From NCBI GenBank assembly GCA_022821585.1, contig JAJEDI010000032.1:1-64000 (forward strand): 64,000 nt of DNA, in the 5' to 3' direction. How positions within the stretch are numbered: the first letter of the stretch is position 1; every line of letters begins with the position of its first letter. Of this stretch, positions 27,185-34,746 are shown one piece after another. Under the pieces are notes generated by a model. The model made no database searches. It worked only from the letters and a program-made list of their open reading frames with translations, and was not told the DNA's origin. The translations under genes were made by a program, and so were the position numbers. This DNA is from Caldilineaceae bacterium. Lineage in GTDB: Bacteria; Chloroflexota; Anaerolineae; Caldilineales; Caldilineaceae.

Positions 27185-27559
27185 CGCGCCATGCGGATGG
27201 GTGCAGCCCATTTTTTGCGCAACGTAGTCGCTATTTGGCCATATGCATTTTGATGGAATTCTGTTCTATACCCGCCTCTCGTCAGAGGCGGCTCTTGGGG
27301 TCAAAGAACCGCGGAATTCCAGTAAAGCGCGCATACCTCAATTAAGTCGGAATAGGGCCAGAGGATCCCAAAAGTAACCATTCATTCTCACCGCCGCAGT
27401 CTTATTTGCCATCGTAACCGTCCCTATAATGCGATTCGCCACTTCCCACTTGAACTCCCACATCTAGCGGAATGAGGTCGCCAGACGAGCAAGGGAACGA
27501 AGAGCCGTCTGATTGCGGGGGCCTGCCTAGTCTAGTAGTCTCGCAAGACTCCACATATC

Positions 27560-27595
27560 AGAAAGCCCGCCAACTGAGTTGTTGGCGGGCTTTCT
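27560..27595 (-). terminator. Terminator of hicBA
   Basis: AGAAAGCCCGCCAAC pairs perfectly with GTTGGCGGGCTTTCT around a six-base loop, 19 bases past the HicA stop. The arms end in AGAAA/TTTCT, so it could act in both directions; the plus side continues GTTTCATT. Confidence 0.8.
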
Positions 27596-27613
27596 GTTTC
27601 ATTCGTGACTCAG

Positions 27614-27847
27614 CTACTCGAAGTAGCTGCGGTCTAAGCGGGAATGTTTGATTATGGCTCTAAGCGTTCCTACGGGGACTTCTGTCTTGTTAGGCACGAC
27701 TACCGTGATGGTAGTCATTCGACCGTCTTCATCTCTAATGCGAGATTGCATCACAATGTGACTGCCTGACTGCCTGTCTTTCTCAAAACCGTGTTCTCTG
27801 AGGATTCTGAGAATCCTGCGCGATGATATCGGACGTAGTCTTGGCAT
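27614..27847 (-). CDS. hicA: HicA-type toxin
   Basis: A 77-residue protein of the HicA mRNA interferase family: a small dsRBD-like fold with the catalytic His in SGSHIVM near residue 30, preceded by RILREHGFEKDRQ. HicA toxins cleave mRNA and are held inactive by HicB. ATG at 27,847 (MPRLRPIS) is chosen; the ORF track begins 15 codons earlier. The start lies inside the end of the HicB gene, an overlap of about 65 bases, so the toxin is translated only where the antitoxin has been. A terminator follows the stop. Confidence 0.85.
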   Translation of the reverse strand: MPRLRPISSRRILRILREHGFEKDRQSGSHIVMQSRIRDEDGRMTTITVVVPNKTEVPVGTLRAIIKHSRLDRSYFE

Positions 27848-28142
27848 AAGCCAGAGTAACCTCACAAAGTGTTGTGTGGGCTCTCTGATCAATGGGCGTG
27901 AACTGAACCTCCAGGTTTCGCTGAATATCAGTAGGTGTATCTGATTCGAGACGGCTGAGATAGCCCATTACTTCTGTAAAGGAAGCAGCCTCAAGAAACA
28001 ATTGAATCGCTTCTCGAAGATTTTCCTGCGCCTCCTCCAATGTCCTTCCCTGACTTGCTATCTCCAGGCCCTTGCATTCGGTTACATACCAATCATCCTC
28101 ACGCCAAATCGAGCATTCGAGTTTCCACATCGTTGATTCCAT
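27783..28142 (-). CDS. hicB: HicB-like antitoxin
   Basis: A 119-residue protein with a HicB N-terminal domain: DDWYVTECKGLEIASQGRTL followed by EEAQENLREAIQLFLE is the usual partial RNase H-like fold. Beyond residue 60 no clear DNA-binding helix-turn-helix or ribbon-helix-helix is seen, so autoregulation by this protein is uncertain. Two ATGs (28,142 and 28,130) are possible; the longer is used. The order is antitoxin first, toxin second, opposite to the common hicAB order, with a long overlap. Confidence 0.8.
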   Translation of the reverse strand: MESTMWKLECSIWREDDWYVTECKGLEIASQGRTLEEAQENLREAIQLFLEAASFTEVMGYLSRLESDTPTDIQRNLEVQFTPIDQRAHTTLCEVTLAYAKTTSDIIAQDSQNPQRTRF

Positions 28143-28158
28143 CTCTCTCTCTCGTTTT

Positions 28159-28190
28159 GTCGTTGAGTCGTTGTGTCGTTGAGTCGTTGA
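28159..28190. repeat. 8-base tandem repeat (GTCGTTGA)x4
   Basis: Four consecutive units GTCGTTGA, GTCGTTGT, GTCGTTGA, GTCGTTGA lie just upstream of the HicB gene. One more GTCGTTGA occurs alone near 28,500. They may affect hicBA promoter strength or simply be slippage products. Confidence 0.8.
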
Positions 28191-28659
28191 AATACGAAAG
28201 CCTGTGATATTCAGTCGCAGTCACAGGCGGTCCACACAGGGGAGTGGTCCAGGGCTTGAGGCCATGTTTCGAAGAGTTAAATCAAGAAGAATAGCGGTAT
28301 TTTCGTCCCGCTTTACTCAGAAACCCTACACTGAAAACTGCAATTTGTCAACAGTCCCGTTCATGTGGGGCAGGGCAATCGCATCTAATTTTGTGGGCCG
28401 AATTTGTTGAAATCGCGGCCAGAATAAAGCGCGGGTAAGTGGAAATCGTCTTGCGGTCGCTGGTTTGCGAGCAGAATTCGACGCGGCACAGGCCCTCAGT
28501 CGTTGAAATCATTCAGATTTCCCATCTTCGTGCCATCATTCGTGCACTCCCCTACGCCTGATCCCGACCTGGAAGGTAGTTCGGAAGCGTTTCGATGCTT
28601 TGACCAGATTCAGTTGCAATCGCCTTGTCATGTGGCGTGCATTCCAGACTTGGGGTGGG

Positions 28660-28985
28660 AGCGGGCAGGCACAAGGCCGGCACCTACGGGGATCTGATGG
28701 GACTGGTGGGACGTGGTCTGGCTTGACACCTTCGATTAGGCACCTGTTACGAATAGAGACACCAGGTCGGCGAGGCATGTTGTAGGAGAGGGGGCGTTGC
28801 GGGGGCGGAGCCCCCGCACAAGGGAGGGCCGAATAGGCCCGACCGCCCAGAACTGCAGGGGCTGGGGGCCAGGGGTTAGGGTTCAGAAGAGTCGATTTCC
28901 TTGGTTCAGAGTTGATGGCGGACTGGAAACGGCTCTGTTTCTTACGGAGGTGAAGGAGAGTTCGCGCCCATTTTGGGATGCACCT
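28660..28985. repeat. Composite dispersed repeat, copy C
   Basis: The longest copy: CACAAGGCCGGCACCTACGG, then GGTGGGACGTGGTCTGGC, CGAATAGAGACACCAGGTCG, GGGGGCGGAGCCCCC, hairpin GGGCC-GAATA-GGCCC (28,826-28,840), CCGCCCAGAACTGCAG, and a distal module ending TTCGCGCCCATTTTGGGATG. The order matches copies A and D. Confidence 0.8.
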
Positions 28986-29138
28986 TAATCGGGGGCGTGC
29001 GGGGGTAAACAGGTAGATGGGGAGCTTTCTGCTTCAGTTCTTCCGGTTGGTCCCTTGCGATGGACGGGCCGGGAGGGGTGATGCGGGCGCGCGGTCAGGT
29101 GGAGGACTGGTATTGCCAGAAATACGGGGGGTCTTGTG

Positions 29139-30263
29139 TCAGGCAAGTTCCCAGCGGACGGCGACCACGTACTGGACAATCGGGTTTTCCTGCGTCCACT
29201 CGTGGAAGACGGTGAAGAGGGTGCCGTCGTTGAGCTGGATCGTGGTCGGATAGCCGATGTGCCAGTACAGATTGGGGACTGCTTCCGAGGGTGCGATGCC
29301 GCCGGAACTGATGACAAACTCGTTGGCGGCGTCCCAGCTCAGGCCATCCTCGGAAATGCAGCCGCGGATGCCCCAGGGGTCGCGGCGATGGCCGTAGGTG
29401 CAGAGCATGCGGCCGTCCTGCAGGAGAGTGAGGTCGGCAGGGTATCCCCAGAGGTTGGTCGGTTCGGGCCGGCTCCAGGATTCGCCTTCGTTGCGCGAAT
29501 AGTTGGTCCACATGTGTTGGTGGCGGTTGCGGACGCCGTGCATGGTGCGCATCATGGTGACCAGGGTGCCGTCGGCTGTGCGAGCGAGGGCGGTCTCGTC
29601 GAAGGAGATGATGTTGGCGGGGTCGTAGGCGATGGTGGCGTAGTATTCCCAGTCGCGACCCTTGTTGTCGGAGCGCATGAGGTATGAGCGGACGCGTTCG
29701 TGGAGGCTGTCGGTCTCCATCCAGGCGCGGGCGAACTGGTGCCCGTGGCAGGCCATCAGCAGGGAGCCATTCGGCAACTCCAGGACGCTATCGATGGGCT
29801 GTCCCCAACGCATGGGGGCTACGTTTGCCTTGTAAGCCTGCCCCCAAGTATAGCCGTTGTCCGACGAGGTGATGATGCCGACGCCGTCCACGTCACGGGT
29901 GCCGCGGGGCCTGTCTTGGGGTCCGAAGTCTTCCAGCATGCCCTTCTGGTCGACGAAAGCCCACTGGAAGTAGTTGACCAGGAGGGTCCCGTCTGAGAGT
30001 TGGGTGATGGAGGGTGTGTCGCTGCCGAAGTGATGGGTAGCGGGCCAGACCGTTACAACGGGGGCCTGCTCCCACGACTGGCCGTTATCGGTAGAGCGGA
30101 TCAGAAGAATGCTGTCGAAGTCGGGATGAATGTATCCGCTGGTCTCGTTAAAGACTACGACCACGTCTCCGTTCCGGAGTTGGGCGGCGCCTACCTGACA
30201 GGTGTAGCGGGAAGGGTCGTGATAGAGGGTGAGCTTTTCCGCATTTTTCATTACTTGACCCAT
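29139..30263 (-). CDS. Sialidase-like BNR-repeat protein
   Basis: A 374-residue six-bladed propeller candidate with at least four Asp-box (BNR) motifs: STDNGQSW, SSDNGYTW, SDNKGRDW, SRNEGESW, plus a variant SEDGLSW. Such proteins are exo-sialidases or other glycan hydrolases. No signal peptide is seen, so it would act inside the cell on an imported glycan. The ORF-track start lies in an unrelated region 86 codons upstream; ATG at 30,263 is used, with ATG at 30,251 as an alternative. It follows the permease stop by 71 bases and closes the importer operon. The canonical sialidase Arg triad was not verified, so sialic acid as substrate is only a possibility. Confidence 0.75.
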   Translation of the reverse strand: MGQVMKNAEKLTLYHDPSRYTCQVGAAQLRNGDVVVVFNETSGYIHPDFDSILLIRSTDNGQSWEQAPVVTVWPATHHFGSDTPSITQLSDGTLLVNYFQWAFVDQKGMLEDFGPQDRPRGTRDVDGVGIITSSDNGYTWGQAYKANVAPMRWGQPIDSVLELPNGSLLMACHGHQFARAWMETDSLHERVRSYLMRSDNKGRDWEYYATIAYDPANIISFDETALARTADGTLVTMMRTMHGVRNRHQHMWTNYSRNEGESWSRPEPTNLWGYPADLTLLQDGRMLCTYGHRRDPWGIRGCISEDGLSWDAANEFVISSGGIAPSEAVPNLYWHIGYPTTIQLNDGTLFTVFHEWTQENPIVQYVVAVRWELA

Positions 30264-30334
30264 TTTGGCGTCCGCTACCTTTCGCTGTGTCGGTTCAAAA
30301 AACGGATAGTCGAAGATGTGTTGAATATTCGAAA

Positions 30335-31210
30335 TCAGCCCTTGATGCCGACTTGGGTGACCCCTTCGATGAAGTAACGCTGGAGGATGAGAAAGAAGAT
30401 CAGCGTAGGCAAGGCGACGATGGCGACGGCGGCCATGGCTTCGCCGTAGCCGCTCTGTGTGGAGGTGCCCTGAATGTCCAGACGCGTGTAGAACGCCATG
30501 CCCACGGGCAGCGTTTTCCACTCGGTTTTGAAGGCGACCAGCAGAGGCCAGAGGAAGGAGTTCCAGTTGCTGGTGAAGATGAGGATGGCGCCGGCCAGGG
30601 TAGCGGGTCTTGCCAGCGGCAGCGCCACGCGGAGAAAGGTGCCAAGGCGGCTGCAGCCGTCGATGGCGGCTGCGTCCTCCAGCTCGCGCGGAAACGAGAG
30701 AAAGAACTGACGGTACAGGTAGACTGGGAAGACACTGGCCAGGGGAGGAATGATCAGGGAAGTGAAACTGTCCTGGACTTCCAGTCGCAAGACACCGATA
30801 AAGAGTGGAACGATACTCATCTCGGGCGGGATCATCAACGAACTGATCAGCAACCAGAAGATGACGGTACGTCCTGGGAAGTGCATCCTGGCCAGAGCGA
30901 AGCCGGTCAGTGACCCCAACACAAGACTGCCGGCGACGACACAGACAGAGGTCACGATACTGTTGATGAACCAGCGAATAACGGGGGTGTCGGCCACGAC
31001 AGTGCGGTAGTGCTCCCAGGTAATTTCGGTGGGAATCAAGTCCATACCGGCCAGGATCAGCCGGTCCGGCTTGACGGAGGTGTTGAGCATCCAGTAGAGC
31101 GGGAACAGCCAGAGCAGGGCGACAACTGCGCCGGGAAACCAGATGATGAAGGTGCGGATGAATCGCACCGACGAGCGGTTGTAGAGAGTGCTGAGGCCCA
31201 GGTTTGACAT
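30335..31210 (-). CDS. Sugar ABC transporter permease, MalG type
   Basis: A 291-residue permease with six membrane segments (first FIIWFPGAVVALLWLFPLYW). The EAA loop reads LEDAAAIDGCSRLGTFLRVA near residue 190. It pairs with the MalF-type permease ending 21 bases upstream. The next gene in the operon is the sialidase-like protein rather than an ATPase. Confidence 0.92.
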   Translation of the reverse strand: MSNLGLSTLYNRSSVRFIRTFIIWFPGAVVALLWLFPLYWMLNTSVKPDRLILAGMDLIPTEITWEHYRTVVADTPVIRWFINSIVTSVCVVAGSLVLGSLTGFALARMHFPGRTVIFWLLISSLMIPPEMSIVPLFIGVLRLEVQDSFTSLIIPPLASVFPVYLYRQFFLSFPRELEDAAAIDGCSRLGTFLRVALPLARPATLAGAILIFTSNWNSFLWPLLVAFKTEWKTLPVGMAFYTRLDIQGTSTQSGYGEAMAAVAIVALPTLIFFLILQRYFIEGVTQVGIKG

Positions 31211-31231
31211 TATCAGAGTCGCGCTTCGGTT

Positions 31232-32161
31232 CTAATTGCTATGTTCCCTTACCAGACGCGCACGAAGAAGCGTAAAGATCAAGATCGTGAGGAAGAGAAG
31301 GAGAGAAAGAGCGGCGGCAAAACCGAGACGGAAGCGGACGAACCCCTCATGGTAGATATAGGAGACGATGGTGGCCGAGTGCCCGCCAGGCCCGCCGCCA
31401 GTCATCAGGTAGACCTGGCCGAAGATACGGAAGGCGCTGATGATTTCGAGGGTGATGACCAGCCCCAACGCCGGAGTCAGGAGGGGAAGGGTGATGCGCC
31501 AGAAGGCCTGCCAGGCTGAGGCACCGTCGATGACGGCGGCTTCTCCCAGTTCGGCCGGAATCTCTTTGAGCCCGGCCAGAAGGATCACCATGTGGAACCC
31601 CACTGCCTGCCAGATGGTGACGAGGGAGATCGACTGAATGACCCACTTGCTTGTCGTCAGCCAACCCTGTTTGGGGATTCCAATGCCGTAGAGTGCCAGG
31701 TTGAGTAGGCCGGTCTCTTTCTCGAAAATCCAGATCCAGATGATGGCGGTGACGGTAATGGCGACGACATGGGGCGCGAAGAAGGCTGTCCGGATGGGGC
31801 CCGAGAACCACTGTTCGCGGTTGATCCAGAGCGCCATCAGGAGGGCAACGATGACGGTTCCCGGCACGACGAGCGCGGCCATCTGGAAGGTATTGCCCCA
31901 GACCTTGGGGATCCAGTCGTCCTGCATTGCTTCGCGGAAGTTGTCGAGCCCGACCCATTCCGGGTCACCGACGATACCCCATTCGTTGAAGCTGATGTAG
32001 ATGCCGAAGAAAATGGGGAGGAGGGTAATGACGATGAAAATGAGGGCGAATGGCAGAATGAAGAGGTACGCCTGCCAGTCAACGCGGCGTCCACGGTATC
32101 TGATTCTGGAGAGTCGGGAAAGCCAACCGTCCGGCGCGGCTCTGTCTACAAGGTGGGTCAT
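31232..32161 (-). CDS. Sugar ABC transporter permease, MalF type
   Basis: A 309-residue permease with a 30-residue basic cytosolic tail and six membrane segments (first YLFILPFALIFIVITLLPIF). The EAA loop reads LGEAAVIDGASAWQAFWRIT near residue 215. It begins 79 bases after the binding-protein stop. Role: one half of the membrane channel for the sugar bound by the neighbouring lipoprotein. Confidence 0.92.
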   Translation of the reverse strand: MTHLVDRAAPDGWLSRLSRIRYRGRRVDWQAYLFILPFALIFIVITLLPIFFGIYISFNEWGIVGDPEWVGLDNFREAMQDDWIPKVWGNTFQMAALVVPGTVIVALLMALWINREQWFSGPIRTAFFAPHVVAITVTAIIWIWIFEKETGLLNLALYGIGIPKQGWLTTSKWVIQSISLVTIWQAVGFHMVILLAGLKEIPAELGEAAVIDGASAWQAFWRITLPLLTPALGLVITLEIISAFRIFGQVYLMTGGGPGGHSATIVSYIYHEGFVRFRLGFAAALSLLLFLTILIFTLLRARLVREHSN

Positions 32162-32240
32162 CCACTGAATTCTCGGTTACGGGGAGTCCGGGCAGATAGA
32201 CACCCGTCGCTAACCGTTCTGCCCGGACTCCTGGCATTTA

Positions 32241-33656
32241 TCAGCTGCGATCATCCAGTATCTTCTGCCAAGCCGCTTCCAGATCGGCCAGGCCTTCTTC
32301 GATACTCTTCTCGCGTGCCCAGACCGGATCCATGGCCTTGGGTACGGTTGAACTGCTGCCGGCGTAGAAGGCGAACTCTCCGCCGTCGACCATATTCAGA
32401 TAGTCGAAGAAGCTGTACTCGACGGCTTCGGCAAAGGGTTTGCGCAGTTCCCAGTCAAGGCCGAGTGTCATGTAATCGGGATCGTCGAGAATGGAGCGGC
32501 GGGGCGGGGCGCCGCGTCCTTCGGTCACCCAGAGCATCGAGTTGTCAGAGAACCATTTGATTACCTTGGCTCCGGCGACCAGATGGTCTTCGGTGCGGCC
32601 GTCGGCGGTGAAGAGCGCGAGACCGTACTCGCGGGCTTCGGTTGTCAGCGTGTCGCCGATCAGGGAAACGGGCGCGGTAATGAAGTCAAGGCCTTCGGTG
32701 TTGACATAGCCGAAGAGCGTCCAGGGGCCGGTCCAGAAGATGGACCCCACCTGCTGACCGAATGCGCCGTAGCGGTCGGCAACGTCGCGGGATGACATCT
32801 CATGCTCGTCGAAGGTATCCAGCACCCATTGCGCGGCTGCAATCGGAGCATCGGTATCGTTGAATGTGACTCCTGTGCGGTCTGCGTTGAGAGGCTGCGC
32901 GCCGAGCTGCTGGGCGATGATGCCGAAGACGACGTTGGGCTGTACGCTGGAGCCGGTCATGAGGAACCCTGAGCGTGTGATCTGGTCGCCTTCCTTGACT
33001 GTCATGGCTTTGGACCATTCGATCAGGGAGGGGCCGTCGGCCGGCGGATTGCTGATGTCCAGGCCGGCTTCTTCGGCGTGACCGGAGTTGATCAAGGCGG
33101 CGATAGGCAGAATGTCCATCGTGATGGAGTAGAGTTCGCCGTCGAGTGAAGACCACTCGATGTACTGAGGCAGGAAGTCGTCCAGGTCGAGGCCGACCGT
33201 CTCCATGAGGTCGTCCAGGGGTGTAAGCCCGCCGGCCTGGTGCCAGACGGCGACATCGTTCATGGTGCGGAAGGAGATGTCGGGCGGGTCGCCGGTGGCG
33301 ATAGAGGCCATGATCTTGGTCCCCATTTCACCGCCGCCGACCTGCTCGTATTCGAGGGTGATATCGGGATGATCATTGGCCTCGTTGTAGTTGGCGCAGA
33401 AGCGTTCCCAGACCTGCGCGTCGGACGCGCCGAGGTCGTACCACATGACGATGGTTTCCTGCATTGGTGCGGGGGCCGCTTCCTCATCGCCGCCTTGGTC
33501 GGCGGCAGGCTCCGCGGCCGGCGCGCAAGCTGCCAGTGAGGACACCGCAAGACCGCCAAGGCCTACGGCCATCCCGCGCATAAGGGAACGCCGGCTGAGC
33601 AGTGGCGCACCTGCACTGTCATAACGGACGGTGTCTTTGGATTGTGCCTCTTTCAT
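32241..33656 (-). CDS. Sugar ABC transporter substrate-binding lipoprotein (CUT1)
   Basis: A 471-residue binding protein. A 20-residue leader precedes a Tat-type signal, SRRSLMRGMAVGLGGLAVSS, with lipobox LAAC, then an acidic Ala/Pro linker and ETIVMWYDLGASDAQVWERF. AAGAGGAGG lies a suitable distance before ATG. A good promoter is about 105 bases upstream. It heads a four-gene operon with two permeases and a sialidase-like protein, so the ligand may be a sialylated or similar acidic glycan fragment; this is inference from context. Confidence 0.9.
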   Translation of the reverse strand: MKEAQSKDTVRYDSAGAPLLSRRSLMRGMAVGLGGLAVSSLAACAPAAEPAADQGGDEEAAPAPMQETIVMWYDLGASDAQVWERFCANYNEANDHPDITLEYEQVGGGEMGTKIMASIATGDPPDISFRTMNDVAVWHQAGGLTPLDDLMETVGLDLDDFLPQYIEWSSLDGELYSITMDILPIAALINSGHAEEAGLDISNPPADGPSLIEWSKAMTVKEGDQITRSGFLMTGSSVQPNVVFGIIAQQLGAQPLNADRTGVTFNDTDAPIAAAQWVLDTFDEHEMSSRDVADRYGAFGQQVGSIFWTGPWTLFGYVNTEGLDFITAPVSLIGDTLTTEAREYGLALFTADGRTEDHLVAGAKVIKWFSDNSMLWVTEGRGAPPRRSILDDPDYMTLGLDWELRKPFAEAVEYSFFDYLNMVDGGEFAFYAGSSSTVPKAMDPVWAREKSIEEGLADLEAAWQKILDDRS

Positions 33657-34125
33657 GGTTGCTCGCCTCCTCTTGTGGGTCTGGACAGATGCTTGCTTTC
33701 AGAGATTCAGGCACGAGTGACGGGTTGACGCACACCAAGCTGATTCTGATCGGTCAGACCCATTATAGTCACTCCGGGATTGACATCAAAACAGTATAAA
33801 TTTGTCTATTTTGCGGCCGGGACGCGTGTGCCTGGAAGGATGAGAGCCTTCGGGAAGGCTGTCAATTAATGGAGAGCAGCAACAGTCTCTGACGGGCTGT
33901 GCTTGCAATGACCGGGGTATTTAGTTTCAGGGCCGGGTAAGGCTGGACTGCTAAGGTTGTTAACGGTGGGAGATAGGAAGAACTGTGCGGCGATGAGGTC
34001 AGGAAGTGAAATAGGATTGTCAAGTCGTGGTCAGGGACTTAGGAGGGCTTACCCAGGAGGCGAATTGCGGAACGCGGGGTTGTGGAGGGGAAAGACAGCG
34101 GCTGGGGGAAACTTCCGTAGCCCGG
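33657..34125. other. Intergenic region with promoter, no gene
   Basis: About 470 bases. The first 140 carry the promoter and leader of the sugar importer operon on the minus strand. The rest shows no gene, repeat or hairpin that I can support; it is the downstream side of the small membrane protein gene. Confidence 0.6.
33762..33789 (-). promoter_or_regulatory. Promoter of sugar importer/sialidase operon
   Basis: On the minus strand TTGATG, a 16-base spacer and a perfect TATAAT, about 105 bases before the binding-protein start. This is one of the best sigma-70-type promoters in the window. Confidence 0.65.
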
Positions 34126-34458
34126 TCACTGTGTTGACGCGGAGCCATTACGGCTCTTGGCGCTGTCGCGGTCGGGCTCGGTACGTTGGAGCAGCTGTTT
34201 GAGGGTTGCCTGGGCTCTCTCGCCTTTGCTCTGTCCTTGAATTACGGCTGAGGTGACTTTTTCTGCAGCCTCTTCGGTTTTGGCGCGGGCCTGGCTGCTG
34301 GCGTTTTGCAGATTCTCGAGGCCGGATTGGGCGCCGCCCAGGACTTTTCTCATGCCATGCACAGCCAGAAATGCGATGGCCAGCGGAATGAGGCAGAGCA
34401 GGAAGAGGTGGATTGAGATCCAGACGACGGACAGATTACGCCAGAATTCAAGTGACAT
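34126..34458 (-). CDS. Small membrane protein with coiled-coil tail
   Basis: A 110-residue protein of unknown function. Residues 10-35 (VVWISIHLFLLCLIPLAIAF) form one membrane helix; residues 45-95 are Gln/Ala/Glu-rich with heptad-like spacing, suggesting a cytosolic coiled coil; the C-terminus is polar. No ribosome site is obvious. It is divergent from the aldolase/dehydrogenase gene. Composition and topology look like a genuine small protein rather than a shadow ORF, since there is no better gene on the other strand. Confidence 0.6.
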   Translation of the reverse strand: MSLEFWRNLSVVWISIHLFLLCLIPLAIAFLAVHGMRKVLGGAQSGLENLQNASSQARAKTEEAAEKVTSAVIQGQSKGERAQATLKQLLQRTEPDRDSAKSRNGSASTQ

Positions 34459-34746
34459 GGTTTTGCGGGAAGAAGGCCTGACATGACCAGTTGTCGAAGA
34501 CTTAGTTGTGCTTCAAACCAGGCAACAGGCATGCTAAGCGGCAGGAGAATTGTAACAGAGCCGAACGCGCCCGTCCAGACTCGCCTGCTCTCTTCACGAG
34601 GGCCATTTGTTAGCGCTGGCCTTTGCTTTCTGCTACACTGCCAACTGCGGTCACCAGGCGCTGATGTCCGGCGGCTGGGGAAGACGTATTCCATAGGGCA
34701 CGGGGCTCAGGCCACCGGTCTTTTCCTACATATTTGGAGTTTTGAC

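Larger units (their letters stand above)
26962..27613. other. Intergenic control region and HicBA terminator
   Basis: About 650 bases with no gene. From right to left it holds the HicBA terminator hairpin, a low-feature stretch, a perfect 12-base inverted repeat (27,157-27,184), a TTGACA promoter candidate overlapped by GCACTT-TGTC-AAGTGC, and the leader of the sugar importer operon. Confidence 0.7.
28143..29138. other. Intergenic region with repeats, no gene
   Basis: About 1 kb with no convincing gene. It contains a short 8-base tandem repeat, then a nondescript stretch whose small ORFs lack codon structure, and composite repeat copy C. The end near 28,985-29,138 is plain downstream sequence of the sialidase-like gene. 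Confidence 0.65.

Noticed and set aside
25876-27345. 489-residue plus-strand ORF opposite the sugar-binding protein
   Set aside because: Shadow composition and no signal peptide or family motif; the binding protein on the minus strand is clear.
27430-27560. GC-rich stretch before the HicA terminator considered as an RNA gene
   Set aside because: No cloverleaf or known ncRNA structure could be built; only the terminator hairpin is supported.
28159-28190. 8-base tandem repeat considered as CRISPR
   Set aside because: Units are directly adjacent with no spacers and no cas genes are present.
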